A stretch of 64,000 nucleotides of DNA. Source: Hypericum androsaemum. Taxonomy: Eukaryota; Streptophyta; Magnoliopsida; Malpighiales; Hypericaceae. The number at the start of each line of letters is the position of its first letter. Position 1 is the first letter of the stretch. Of this stretch, positions 21,575 through 35,654 are shown in pieces. The notes under the pieces are model-generated. The model worked only from the letters and a program-made list of their open reading frames with translations, did not search any database and was not told the DNA's origin. The position numbers and the translations under genes were made by a program. Location of the stretch: NCBI GenBank assembly GCA_963995505.1, contig OZ023197.1, forward strand, positions 14,940,475 through 15,004,474, given 5' to 3'.

Positions 21575-23702
21575 TGCCTTCGAATCAATCAAAGCACTCA
21601 AACCACAATAACATTTTGGTTTTGGTACTGTACAACTAGAGTAACTCGGATATGGAAACATTATGGTTTACCCCACTCATATTGATGTATATAGGTTGTA
21701 TTCTGAGGTAGGAGGAAGAAGCTAGAAGCCGGCCATGCTTAAATTAGAGGCCAGTAACGATGATTAGTTAGTTGTAAGAGATGAGCATTGCAGATCATAG
21801 AATTGCTATGACTAGGTTGTTTGCTGCATTACATTCCACTTACAATTCCCAGCTGAGTCCTTGTGTATCTTGTACTTGGGTTTCAATGTATGTATAGATG
21901 TTGAAACTGACATGATTCATGTCATTGTCTTTCGCGATGGCCGTCGGTATTCTCTGGCTGAAGAATCCTAAACTTTTTTTTTCCAGTTGTCATGATGAAT
22001 ACTACAGGTAGTTAGCATCATTTCAACTGTTTGTTCCAAGAGAAAAGAGAAGTAAATGCTCTGGAAATGGGACAATATGTGACAATGGACCACCCCACTT
22101 GCCGGAAGCTGGGGCTGGAAATAGAGCCATAGGACACAAATACCTGCTCAATAAGGCACTCTGCTTTCAATTCGTTGAAAGATCTTCAGAAAGAGAATCT
22201 ACTGTCGGACTCACTTGTGTTGGTTGACAAGATTCTGGCCAATGACATTTTTTTGCTTCGGAACTATATGGAATTCATATACCTACTACATCAACTAATC
22301 TCATTCGCACACATTTAAACCATAAAAAAGAAAAAACTTGACTTACTAAACTACAACATAATTACAATTTCGGAGCTCAATTTTAAGATCTTTGATTATT
22401 CTCGATGTTATGAGATACTTGCTCGGATGGGCACTATGACAAGTTGAACATGACATTATATGTCCCTGCCTGCTCCTCCACCAATCCAATTTCAGTACAT
22501 AAGTTGACTGGCATAGACACTCGGTCCATTGACTCCTGTCCTAAGATTCCAATTTCCAACAGGATCAGAATCTAAAAACGCACCCAGATCGTGGTGGTCC
22601 GTTCAAATGCACATGCATCTTTTCCTATGCACAATTAATATTTTCCAATCTCTTAAAGCATAGCCTCCTTGGCCCTTTTTCTAACAGATCTGCTTAGACA
22701 AGGGTCGGCCTCCCCAACATTCGCAGTATCTTCAACTGGCCCCGAAAAGTACGGGGTACCTATACAAATACATACATATAAGTTCTTTCTGAATTAGTCG
22801 GCCTAGTATATTCTCGAATATGAGATAGTATCAACCGAAAAAATTGACAAATAGATACATATATTTGACAAAATAAATCTTTTATTACCAAGGGTAATCA
22901 GCCATTATTAGGAAGGTAATTTTGTCGAGACATTAATAATTCTTCAGAAGGTCTTTCACTCTAGGTTATATCTACAAACAATTGATTATTTTTGAAGAGA
23001 GAGAAGTTTATACCCATGTTCATTTCCCATTTTCTCGACCAAATTCATTTCCCATGTTCATGACCAAATTCAATTCCCTTGCTCTAAAATTTTCAGATCT
23101 TTAAGGATTGATTTCTTTCCTTAATTACCATTTCCCCAATTATTTCGTACATTATTATGGATGATTCCCTTATTACGTCTCCGTTCTTAACCAAATTATT
23201 CCAAGCCCTCAGATTCTTGTTTATATCAACTATTGAAAATTGATTGATTTAATTGATGGATATGTTCTTAGCAAGTTCCAAGATACAAGAGGTAAGTTGC
23301 ACATAAAGCTAGCCCTTTCAAAGGAAAAAAAGTGCACATGAAGACAACGAGAAATTGACTTTTTAAATTTTTTCCTATCTAAAGTCGAGTGAAAATGATT
23401 TTTCTAATAATATTTTTTTTATATTTGTTAAATATGATCCAAAAAATTTAACTATCTTACTATTTAAATGAAAGTACCGATTTAAAGTGGCAAAGGCCAC
23501 GAGCGTTAGCCGATCAAAGACAAAAAAGAGAGAGATAATGTCTGTATACACATAACCCCACACTAATATTTTGGTAAAGGGTTGGAGAACTCGATCGGGT
23601 GACCCTTGAACCTTATATAGCACCACCACTACTGGCGTCTCTTGTCCCTTCCATTACCACTTCCATTAGTCACTTCTTGGACTTGAGCTAAGTTTGAAAG
23701 AT
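21575..23702. other. Intergenic between sororin and NPF genes
   Basis: No coding similarity was found on either strand. The left few hundred bases should be the sororin 3' UTR. A small imperfect duplication of a TTCATTTCCCAT-type unit lies at about 23019-23082. The NPF promoter lies at the right end. Confidence 0.5.
23614..23620 (+). promoter_or_regulatory. TATA box of the NPF gene
   Basis: TATATAG sits about 85 bp before the ATG at 23703, the usual distance for a plant core promoter plus a short leader. Confidence 0.45.
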
Positions 23703-26700
23703 ATGGAAACCGATGAGGGTTACACTAAGGACGGCACCGTCGACATTCGAGGGCGTCCCGTCCTCTCTTCCAAGACTGGAAAATGGAAAGCTTGCGCTTT
23801 CCTCGTCGGTAAGAATCCCAATATTAAATATCCTATGTACCTACTCATGTCTTCTTTTTGATACTGTAGAAAAGCGGATTGATCCCAATATTACATATTT
23901 ATCTTACTCTTGGTGATACCTTTCGGTTTATGTACGTAGATATTTGATGTATTTATATCTAATATCTTAGATGATGTACTTCGATACAAATTGTATAACT
24001 ATCTTTTCATGGTCTTTTCGTGGAATACAAAACTTTACTTAGTAAACAAAATAGCAAATTCATCTATTGCAAAATGATATAAGATAGTTGATCATCCTCA
24101 TCTTATTTCTGTTCTAGAGTCATTTGTCTTCTTTTTTCGAGGAACTAGAGTCATTTGTCTCATATGTGAGCGTAATCGTGTTTATTGCTGATTGGTCGTC
24201 AAAAGCTAGTAGAACTAGTGGCTACCATTTCATTTGGGCTGAAAATCTTCCCCGTGATCAATTGAATGTTATATTCTATCTACATACATCTTACATTACT
24301 TTAAAATTTCGGTTGAATACGAAAATTTTAAATGACGGTTACATGGTGGTTATTATAGGGTACGAAGCGTTCGAGAGGATGGCCTTCTATGGAATAGCAT
24401 CGAACTTGGTGAACTATCTGACGAGCCAACTCCGAGAGGACACGGTGTCGTCGGTGAGAAACGTGAACAACTGGGCTGGCTCTGTGTGGATAACTCCCAT
24501 CCTGGGCGCCTACGTAGCTGACACCTACTTGGGTCGATTTTGGACATTCACTGTCTCCTCTGTTATATACCTCACGGTTCACCTCTCTTTCTATCTACCT
24601 CTACATAACAAGCATTGGCTTCTTTTGAATTTATATTATTTAGAATCAAATAATGTATTATCGAACCTTATTTTAAATTCTTCATAGAAGTGTCACTAGT
24701 GGGATGGTGTTTTATCTCCGAAATTGAGAAAATGACACTTTTAAGGACCACATGTTATAGATATACCCTCTGTAATGAGGAAGGCCAATTAGATTGGTTG
24801 TTTTTGGTAGAGAAGGACCAATTTGACTAACTTGATGTTCGCTGTCGTAGTAGTTACTACGTAAAACATACGTGATCATCATAAATTACTGTGATATTTC
24901 AAAAATTTATTGAAAAAATATATTATTCACTTTTTATCTTAATTTTTATTGGTACAAAATTTAATGATCAACATAAAATTACTCCAAAAGTTGAAACTAT
25001 CCTTATCAGGTTGATCACTAATTGAGTGAAAGAATGGTGATATCCAACAAATAATTAATCAAGTCTATCAGTTCAAATCATATAGGTAATGGAGATACTG
25101 TTTTACCTACTAGTAGTCAAAATTTTCCTCATGAATGAATGAAGTACTTTTTTCTCGAAAGGTTAAGATAGTACTTCAATAGAATGAATGGGGTGATAGA
25201 ATTCTGTATTTGTTGGGATTTGCATAGGATTTCCAACTTTTATAGAGATTGTATGTATAGGTTTTCTATTATGCATATGATACCCTATAAATTAAGAGAT
25301 AACTTGAACATCGTAAAGTCTGCTATAAATAAAAAAAATGACATTTTAACCGTTAAATATATCATGTCATATTTATACCGTCACGGTACTAAATTCTCCA
25401 TTTCTCGGCCTGAAAGCTGATCATGAATGTGTATTCATTGTTTTTAGGGAATGAGTCTAATAACAATGGCAGCATCATTAAAGTCAATGAAGCCAAAGTG
25501 CTCACCAAACGGAGACTGTGACAAAGCCTCCAACTCACAAATAGCATTCTTCTACTCAGCCCCCTACATAATAGCAATCGGTGCAGGAGGGACCAAGCCA
25601 AACATATCAACCTTCGGGGCGGACCAGTTCGACGATCTCAACCCGAAAGAGAGAGAGCTCAAGGTCTCCTTCTTCAACTGGTGGATGTTCGGTGCATTCC
25701 TCGGTGGCTTGTGTGCAACTCTAGGCCTTGTCTACGTCCAAGAGAACCTTGGGTGGGGATTGGGATATGGAATTCCTACAGTTGGTCTTTTGTTGTCTCT
25801 TATCCTGTTTTATGTAGGGACACCACTGTACAGGCACAAGCTGATCAACAGTAAAGTTAGCCCTACCAAGGAGCTGGTCCGAGTCTTTGTCACTGCCTAT
25901 AGGAATAGGAAGCTTCGGCTTCCTGAAAATCCCTTGGAGCTTTATGAATTGGAATTGCAATACTACATTGATAGTGGGAAGAGGAAGGTTTATCACACCC
26001 AATCATTCAGGTAATGACCCTTTACCTTCTTATCCTTTTCCTAAAGATGTTCGGTATCCAAATTTTCACTTAATTTCCAGATGGAAGTTTGACGTCAAAA
26101 AATTAATTTTATAGTATTAACACAATTATATTTTTGTTGTTTGAACTCAAGAAATTTAGTGAAGTTAAAATAACTTTTTACTAGTTAATTTGATTTCATC
26201 TTTTAATGGGTATCAATCATTGTCTATCCCAATCGGTCAATTAGAGCATGACTTAGTGGTGGACCTCGCGTTTCATGTGCCTACATAAGATTAATGCCTC
26301 ATGAGTCATGTCCAGTTTTCATTGGTACTAATTTGAACCTTTTCTAAGATTTGGTAGCCGCTGTTTTTATCAAACAAGAAGTGGAGACCACCTACATGAC
26401 TTATAGTTTGATTAGGTAATAGCTTATTATAATTTAATTAGGAATATCGAATTTGAGTAACGAGAACGAAATAAGGTGAACGGAAAAGCTTAATATTGTA
26501 TTGAATGGAAAATTACAACAGTGATGTATTAATTCCTATAGGTTCTTGGACAAAGCAGCAATACGAGGAGGCACATGTTTGCAACCATCCACCGTGACCC
26601 AAGTTGAGGCAGCAAAGCTTGTCCTGGGAATGTTCCTGATATGGCTAGCCACTCTGATCCCCAACACAATTTGGGCACAAATCAACACCTTCTTTGTCAA

Positions 26701-27418
26701 GCAAGGCACAACCTTGGACCGTAAAATAGGCTCGAGCAGCTTCCAGATACCCGCAGCCTCGCTAGGCAGCTTCGTCACAATCACCATGCTCGTCTGTGTT
26801 CCCTTCTACGACCGGGTCTTCGTCCCATTCGTGAGGAAGAGAACGTTAAACCTGAGAGGCATCACGCTCCTACAACGACTCGGCATCGGATTCGTCTTCC
26901 AAACCGCGGCCATTGCGTTTGCTTGCTTGGTTGAAATCAAAAGAATGCACGTTATAAAAGTGCACCAAATCAAGGGTCCCAAGGACATCGTCCCTATGAG
27001 CATATTCTGGTTGTTGCCTCAGTACGTGCTACTGGGCATCGCCGACGTGTTCACTGCCATCGGGACAATCGAGTTCTTCTACGACCAGTCGCCGGAGAAC
27101 ATGCAAAGCCTAGGGACGACGTTCTTCACCAGTGGGATCGGAGCCGGAAATTTTCTGAACAGTTTGCTGGTGACGATGGTTGATAAGATTACTGGGGCGG
27201 GAGGCCGCAAGAGCTGGATCGGCAACAATTTGAACGACTCTCATTTGGATTGTTACTATGCTTTTATTTTTGTTATATCTGTGATCAATTTAGGAGCGTT
27301 TCTGAGAGCGTCAAGTAGGTATATTTACAAGGAGGAAACCGGGAAAGTCAACGACGAGGGTGTAATGTTGGAGGGAAAAGTTGGTTCGGATGCATTTTTA
27401 TTAGGGCCAGAAGTGTAA
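23703..27418 (+). CDS. NPF5.1: NRT1/PTR family (NPF5.1-like) transporter
   Basis: Four exons (23703-23808, 24359-24576, 25448-26010, 26542-27418) join in frame to give 587 residues, normal for the family. Visible marks are the N-terminal RGRPVLSSKTGKWKAC, the E-x-x-E-R proton-coupling motif (EAFER) in the first helix, the PTR signature block IGAGGTKPNISTFGADQFDD, and the late FFYDQSPENMQSLGTTFFTSGIG-type region. The protein should have about 12 membrane helices and move nitrate, peptides or other small anions with protons. The substrate cannot be read from sequence. It resembles Arabidopsis At2g40460 from end to end as I recall it, and that gene sits in the same neighbourhood. Intron 2 is about 870 bp. 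Confidence 0.93.
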
Positions 27419-27581
27419 AATTTGTATGCATATTATGTGATGGATTGAAATTGCAAAAAAAATCAAATTTCTTTGTTTTGAAGAAGAACAGAGTAAACCT
27501 TTCTTTGTTGAATTCATGATATGTACTTTTTTTGTCTCCTTTGGATAGAAGAATCTCTATGGAACAGCATCAAAGTGCCTA

Positions 27582-29453
27582 TCATCTACTCCACTTTACA
27601 AGGAAATACAGGATAATAACTGTTACAATCATTCCCACATACTTGATCCACGTATCTACACGATTCCGCCTCTCGATCAGCCTCAGCACCGAGTTGGAGA
27701 GACCCACAGTGTTAAGAACGTCCAACGCTTTCCGTTGCGCTCTCTGTACAAGGAATGTATATCATTAACAGTTGGTTGTTGGCATTTGGAGTGGTTAAAC
27801 CATCATCACACCAAGTTAAGAATGTTAAAATTGAGCAATCCTCAAGGTATATAGAGACACGAGAGCGTAATTCACCACGGACACAATGAGAAGCAAGCAA
27901 AAACTCTAAGTGTACCTTTTTAATCAGCCATTAATACCAGGAAGATATTTTCATGAGTAATCTAGCACACGAAGGCAAACATAAAACACGAACCAATTCT
28001 AAACTTTCTCTAAGTAGCAGTCAAGTTTCAGAAAACCGTTTTCCCCATAATCACAGCAACCCAACCATTTGCATAAGAGGTTTGCGAAAACATTTCAGTG
28101 CTGAATAAATGCTTCCCAATTTTACACGATGCATAAGCCATAGCTCATAATCATACACAGAGAAGAGACAATGTCATGGAAACAACACAGTATGAGCTCT
28201 CTAGCATCGACTTTTCTGATTATTCCTCAGAGGGAATTATTTTTACAGTACACCCAGTCAGGAATTGTATATGGCATTTTGAAGCTCAAGTATTGTATTC
28301 ATTCAGGTGCAAATATACTCATGGCTACAAGAAGGGAAGTTCGACCAGCGTACCTTCAAGCGATCCCTTTGTTCGGCATACTTGGAGAGGATGGCTGATC
28401 CAGTTGACAAAGACTCCTCCAACATCCTCCTGGAGTTGTGAACAGATTGCATGGCCTGAGCTTCCTCGTCAAAGATCCTCAAAATGTGAGACGATTCTCC
28501 GTTCTGAAAACCACTCACCAACATCAGTCAATCGAAAGAAACACCCTCAATCACATCAGGTTACTACGACATGAAGCACAAACAGAAAAACCCACAGCTC
28601 TACCAAGCAGGTCTGCTCTCTCTTGAATCTCTCTCGCTCGCCTCAGCTTCCTCGATGTATACCTATCCAGACTCTCCCTCAACGACCCCGCCTCCTCCGC
28701 TACTTGCTCCACCTTCCTGCATAACCAGCACATATACCACATCATCACCAAAAACAGAGGAGCCCTAACAGAGGTGGAAAGAAACCTTAAACATTCTCAA
28801 CCTACAAAGGCCGCAGCTCCGGGTCTCTCGACTTGCATTCTCTCATCCTTAACTGATAACAAAATCCACAAGCAAATCAACAAGATCGATCGATTGACCC
28901 AGCTTCTTCAACATCATCACCCGAATCAAATCGAGCTGGAAACACTAACATCTTCGACCCTATGAACACCCCAGCTTCAAGTCTGTCGACGTACATTCTC
29001 TAATCCTAGGTTAATTGATCCAATTGATAACGAAATCCACTTAACAACGGAAGCAATAAACACGAGCATAAACCTACAACCTAACCGAGCTGGACCGAAC
29101 CTGTAACATTCTTGAGCTAATCCTAGGTTAACCGATCTACTACCTCGACTTTCAAGTTCCAATTAGAAAAGGAGGAGATCGAGAGGAATTTCATACCGCT
29201 TCCAGAGATCGCGCTGGGGCTTTGAAGGGACGGAGCGCCAGAGGCGGTCCATGTCGGCGCAGAGGGACTGGATCTGGGAGATGTCCTTCTTAACGGCGAA
29301 CGACAGCTCCGGCGTGTCGGAGGCCGTGGAAGAGGAGGAAGCGCTGTCCAGCCGTTCCAGCCTCTCCAAACCGTCTCTCGCCCTCAGCAACAGCTTCCTC
29401 GCCGCCTGGTAAACCTCCGACAGCGTCCCGCCCCCCTCCGCCGCCATCGACAT
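27582..29453 (-). CDS. MEMB11: Membrin, Golgi Qb-SNARE
   Basis: Four minus-strand exons (29197-29453, 28596-28716, 28354-28503, 27582-27743) join in frame to give 229 residues. The protein begins MSMAAEGGGTLSEVYQAARKL and has an N-terminal helical region. A SNARE core spans about residues 125-185 (HILRIFDEEAQAMQSVHNSRRMLEES ... LSKYAEQRDRLKRAQRKALDVLN). It ends in a single C-terminal membrane anchor (MIVTVIILYFLV) followed by KWSR. Membrins act in ER-Golgi and intra-Golgi vesicle fusion. Length matches the family. A second in-frame ATG lies two codons later. Intron 1 contains an imperfect internal duplication (about 28811-28870 against 28969-29030). Confidence 0.94.
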
Positions 29454-30000
29454 TCTCTTTTCTCTTTTTCTTTTTTGCGGTTCCTTCGCCTTCTCCTCCG
29501 CTCTTTTCTGGTCGTTCCTCGTTGGCCCTTAGGTTCTGGTTTAGCGAGCCCCATAGGAACCGGGCCACCCAATCGAACCTTGGGTCGTCGGTTGGACCGG
29601 TTTGAACAGGCGCCCAGATTAATTGATGGCAAAACTTTTTAATGATTAATAATGTTTTACGTTTCACCAAAAAAATTAATAATGTTTTTCGGATTTGAAA
29701 ATATGTGCCCTTAGTCCCTGTGTCCAGACGATCTTGGTCAAGATTGTGCAATATATATTCGTTTCACCAGAAATTCAACAGCAGCAGGTTGCCAACTAAA
29801 TCGTGTACATTATTTTCTATTTATTCTTTTACCCACGGTGTCTTTTTGTTTAGACCAAGTCCGGCTTCGAACTTGGACGACTCCACTTCATATTAATTGA
29901 AGGTTCTTGTCGATGCAAGAAGTCAGACAAATTTGATCTATTCGGTTGGAGAAAAAGTCAAGACAAGTTTGACTCCTTGTTCCTGTGCTCATGTACATCT
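29454..30000. other. Membrin upstream region
   Basis: It should hold the membrin leader and promoter. There is no other coding similarity; purine-rich frames on the minus strand are low complexity. Confidence 0.5.
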
Positions 30001-30637
30001 AAGGGTGAGCATTCGGATAATCCGAATCCGAATTATCCGAATTTCTTATTATCCGAAATATCCGAAATTAGTATTTTTTAATCCGAATCCGAATCCGAAA
30101 TCCGAACTATCCGAAATCCAAAATCCGAAATTATTTCGGATTCGGACTCGGATAATCCGAATTTTAAATCTTCAAGCAATTCCAAACATTTCCAAGCAAT
30201 TCCAAACATTTCCAACCAGTTCCATCAAAATTTTTACATCTCCATTTTAAACAATTCAAATTTGTATTTACGGTTTCAGATTGATATTTTGATTTTTGCT
30301 CTGACCTCTCGACTCTCATCGACCCCAACTAGCTTTCTAATTTTATTTAGGGCTTCTAATGGGCTTTAGTTTTTTTATTTTATTTAGGTTCAGCCGTGAG
30401 CACTTGTAGACTTGTAGTGTAGTCATTTTCCAATATATTATATATGTTACATATGTATTAAAATCGGCCCAGCCCACTATAATATATTATATATGTATTT
30501 AAAAATTTGGATATTCGGATAATCCGAATTTATGTTTTTTCTATCCGAATCCGAAATAAAAATTTTGGATAATCCGAATCCGAATCCGAAAAAAAATTCG
30601 GATTTCGGATTCGGATTTCGGATTTTTTCTCACCCCA
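30001..30637. mobile_element. Non-autonomous hAT-like element with TCCGAA-rich ends
   Basis: The left end reads AAGGGTGAGC and the right end CTCACCCCA, which are inverted copies of one another (AAGGGTGAG against TGGGGTGAG). The flanks are GTACATCT (29993-30000) and GTACATCA (30638-30645), an 8-bp target duplication with one mismatch. That is the hAT length. Both ends are filled with variants of ATCCGAAT / ATTCGGAT, so long stretches are near-palindromic and could fold. The middle is AT-rich, has a CAAGCAATTCCAAACATTTC repeat near 30173-30215, and encodes no transposase. It would depend on an autonomous hAT element elsewhere. Confidence 0.8.
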
Positions 30638-31009
30638 GTACATCAATAATATTAGACTTTGTGCCGACTCGAAAATTATTAAATCAAAATTTGCATAGAT
30701 TTAACTTAGTTTGATATATAAAACATAAATTATGTAATATTAGCAGATTACAAGATCAGCACATTATTGAGACTAGGTTTCTGCGTAATAGAAAATAATT
30801 GCTACCCGCCCCTAAAATTTTCTCCCAAAATCCTTCGTCTTCCCTCCTTCCTTTCCAAAATTCTCTGTACCAACCCACACCGCCTCTCCTCAAATCCCAA
30901 CCAAACACCTCTACCGTCAGTATTGTTCGGGTTCTGCTGCCTTCCTCCACCGCCTTCCTTCGGGGGAAGGCTTGGGGGGCGGTGGAACCCTATTTTTCCC
31001 TAACCCTAG

Positions 31010-32908
31010 ATGGAAACGTCAACTCTTTTCGTTGATAATTTGCCTTTAAATTGGAGCTTCTCAGCATTCAGGGACTTCTTCAAAGGCTTTTGCCCCGTGG
31101 TTGATGCTTACATAGCATCAAAAAGGTCCAAAAGACAAACAAAGTTTGGGTTCATCCGAGTCCCCCAACAAGAAGACGTCGCCTCGATCGTCCTCAAAGT
31201 TAACGGCACCAAGGTCGAACAAAAGCGATTGTTTGTGTCAATCGCAAAATTTACAAGGGAGAAAAAAGGAGTCCGGCATTTGATGAAGCTGTCCGTGCAA
31301 AAGCCGATGGCTGCCAGGTTTCCCAATGGGTCCGCAAAGATAAGTTATTTGTTGATACTCTTCGTGGTGTTTCATCTCTGCAGGGGAGTGGGGACAAGGC
31401 AGAGTTGGTGATTAAATATATTTCCCCAGTGGAATTGGAGGACGAGTGGCTTAGACAGAGTTTTGTAGCATCCCTGCTTGATGCGGCACAATCAAAGTAC
31501 ATTCACCATGACCTCCATAACTATGGCATTCGAGACTTCCAGACCCACGCTCTTGGAGGTGATGAGGTGCTCATTTCCCTTTCTAATGTTGAGGACATGA
31601 TAAGTTAGAGCAAGCGATTGAGGCCCTATTTCAAAGAGGTTGCTCCGTGGATGCCACAATTCAGAGCTAGTTCGAGGAGCCTCTGGCTTCAGATCAGGGG
31701 TGTTCCCCTCCAGGTTTGGTCCTCCACTTTTTTTGAGTGGTTGGTTGCACTATTATGAGAATTTAAATATGTTCATAAGCTCACCTCGGGTAAGGTTCGG
31801 CTTGATGTCGCTATTGTCCTCATCTCTTTGAAGTCTATGGAGCGGTTAAGCAAAAGGCTTAATCTCAAAATCGGAGAGGAGCTATATGATGTTAGGATTG
31901 AGGAGTTTGTCTCCGACGAGATTGGGAATCTACTTGATTCGGATTGGGCCTATGTTGATAACTTTAGGCAAATCGGTTTTATGGATGAATCAGAGGATGA
32001 AGTTTTAAGTGCAATTATGAATGCTCATCGGGTGGCTGCTCTGTGTTCTGATTAGTTCGAAGCCTTGGTATCTCCAAGGCAAAATGGTTGTTGTAATGAT
32101 GTCTTGTGGCAAGATGTGTGCACTCTTGTTGATAAGGTTGATCTGGTTGAGTCTTCTATGCAAGAGGATGGTGGTTGTGAAGATTTTGAAGCTGTTCAGA
32201 TTGAAGTTTTGGAAAAGCAAAATGGGCAGCCCCCTGCTGCAAAAGTGATGTTCTCGTTGCAACCCCTTGTTGCTAATCTAGTTGATGCTCCGCTGATCAC
32301 TCCGGTTGTTGGTCTTGTAATCCCCTCTTTTGATGTGATAGTAGAGCTTGCGGATTCGCAGCCTCTAGCTGTGACTTCTGCTGCAACCACAGTTGTCGTT
32401 CCTTCTAATTGTGAGGCTGATGCTCAATCAGTCTGCAACCCGGCCACCACTTGTCTGGAGGTTTCTAATGTGTTGGAAGATGAGATTCTGGTGAACATGC
32501 TCAAACAACAAATTGTGAAAGTCCTCCTTCAGCAAGTAGAAAAGGAAAAATATCATGGAGGTGCATTGTTTAGCTGCCAAAAAAGATAAGGAGATCATAA
32601 CTCCGATCAGGTCTAGCTCAAGAACGAGGAGGCCAACGAGCAAGGCGGCCGCTCTTGTCAAGATTCCGCTAAAGAAAGTTGCGATTAAAGTACCATCCAA
32701 ACCTCCAGATGAAATCATTGTTGCATCTTTATTGGCTCGAATTGAGGAGCAGGCAAAATTGTATCTTTTCGAAGCAGAATTGGCGTTGGACACATGGAAT
32801 ATTACCAAGATGTTCTGGACTTGGGATACGAATATTTCGCAAATCCTTGACGGTCTTCGAAGTACTGCTGCTTGCCAACATCAATCAAAGGTTTTTGATC
32901 CCCCTTGA
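31010..32908 (+). pseudogene. LINE ORF1-like protein (RRM plus DUF4283-like), broken
   Basis: The first frame starts METSTLFVDNLPLNWSF and has an RRM fold with an RNP1-like KFGFIRV. A frameshift near 31275 moves the reading to DEAVRAKADGCQVSQWV. Stops follow at 31605, 31756 and 32053. A DUF4283-like block (WLQIRGVPLQVW ... KVRLDVAIVLIS) lies at about 31670-31830, and a Ser/Arg-rich tail (RSSSRTRRPTSKAA) near 32610. This domain order is typical of the nucleic-acid-binding ORF1 of plant L1 elements. It is probably no longer translated as one protein. Confidence 0.75.
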
Positions 32909-32942
32909 TTTCTTGACGGCTTTGGTTAGATGCTTTGGTGGT

Positions 32943-33204
32943 TGTGATACCCCGTAAATGATAATGTACTATCTGAAATGCCTTAAGTGATTTGATTTGT
33001 ACTATCCATATCAACAAGGTGTACCTTCTTTTCTGGCACACATCCTGTGAGAACTCCAAGGTTAAACATGTTTTGCCGGGAGTAGGATCAGGATGAGTGA
33101 CCTCCTGGGAAGTTTCTCAGGGTGTGTGCGAGTGAGGACAAAACACGCTGGAAAAGACCCGTGTTGGTCTGTGGTGCCAGACGGTCAAATCACGGGGTGT
33201 TACA
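32943..33204. repeat. Solo LTR nested in the LINE
   Basis: It starts TGTGATACCCCG and ends CGGGGTGTTACA, and these ends are near-perfect inverted copies. The flanks are GTGGT on both sides (32938-32942 and 33205-33209), a perfect 5-bp target duplication. The 262-bp length and the TGTAACACCCCG-type end (read on the minus strand) fit the LTR of a Ty3/gypsy or similar retroelement. A solo LTR arises when the two LTRs recombine. Orientation is not certain. Confidence 0.8.
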
Positions 33205-33437
33205 GTGGTCCTCTTAGATATTTTAATTTTTGAATGCTTGCGTCGGTGAGTACTTGTACCAAGCAACTTGGTTGTGGGACATTTCTGGCTGTTCAAGGGA
33301 GTTAGATTGTATTTGTGAAATGGTTGCTACTTTGATAGGTTGTATATAGCTCCCTTCGTATAATTATTTGGATATAATGTGGAATTTTTTTTGAGGAATA
33401 ATATAATTTTACTTTTATAAAAAAAAAACAGCACATT

Positions 33438-34391
33438 CTAGTACTTGCATTACAATTCATATCTGATACAAAATCGCAAAGCAATGTATTGGTAAAATTG
33501 CAGCCATGTAATTAACTCAGGGGACAAACCCAAGATCTTTTCCCGTTCACCTAATTGACAACGAGCGATACATGCGTTGACCTAACTACTCTCTTGACTA
33601 TTTTGATCCAACCAGATCTTCAACCAAGCCAATTACTACTTACAGTTCCCCAGACAAAAATGTTTTTAGAGTACTAATAGCTAGGATGATCAGTACCAAA
33701 TGATTTCGGAAAAAGAACAATCATAAAGTTTTTTTATTAGTAAAATATATTATTCCTCTAAAGAGCTACAAGGTTTAATTACACCAAAAATGCCAGATAA
33801 TGAGAACAATCATAAAATTACGCTTACTAATATTGAAAATTTATGCACCTCTTCATATTAACCCGAAAATAAATTGGTAAAGTTTTCAATACTACAACTG
33901 GATGCATGTTTGCATCCCCCTCCCTCGTGATTGATTTTTCTCACAATGCATGGATAAAGCAATCAAAACATTACGGGGCCCAGCACTTTAACTAAATTAT
34001 CTTTATGGTCTCATAAAACTATATTTACCTTTCAAACGTACGGTTTAAATCTAGTGGATCGAGTACGTGTAGTATAAACAAAAACATAAAATTCTATTAA
34101 TCAGCCATTTCAAAGTCAAAACAGTACTTCTTCTCACTTTTCATATGGTAAACTTCGTACCGTTCATTTGAACCATTTCGATCGCTATCAATTCTTTATG
34201 TACTTTTCATCTTTTTCTACGTGGAAAGTGTACTCCATGCACTAATTTGTCACACATAAGTCTACGTGTTAGGTTACCTGCTGATCCTATTACAGCCACT
34301 TTGAGATTGATCTTTCTATATAAATCTCTCCCTCCACCCACTTAATCACTCAAGCAAACATTAAAACATTCCATAATAGCTTCTAATTAGC
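33438..34391. other. Intergenic and peroxidase promoter
   Basis: AT-rich, with no coding similarity. The last 150 bp hold the peroxidase core promoter. Confidence 0.5.
34317..34324 (+). promoter_or_regulatory. TATA box of the peroxidase gene
   Basis: TATATAAA lies about 70 bp before the start codon at 34392. Confidence 0.6.

Positions 34392-35654
<1,263 letters not shown>

Larger units (their letters stand above)
30766..33428 (+). mobile_element. L1-type LINE with ORF1 only
   Basis: The element is bounded by a perfect 9-bp duplication, CAGCACATT, at 30757-30765 and 33429-33437. It ends in an A run after an ATAATTTTACTTTTAT tail typical of plant L1 ends. It has a C-rich 5' leader (30790-31009) and a long, damaged ORF1. 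No endonuclease or reverse transcriptase reading frame is present, so ORF2 has been lost or was never there. A solo LTR is inserted at 32943-33204. It should be transcribed from the plus strand if at all. Confidence 0.85.
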
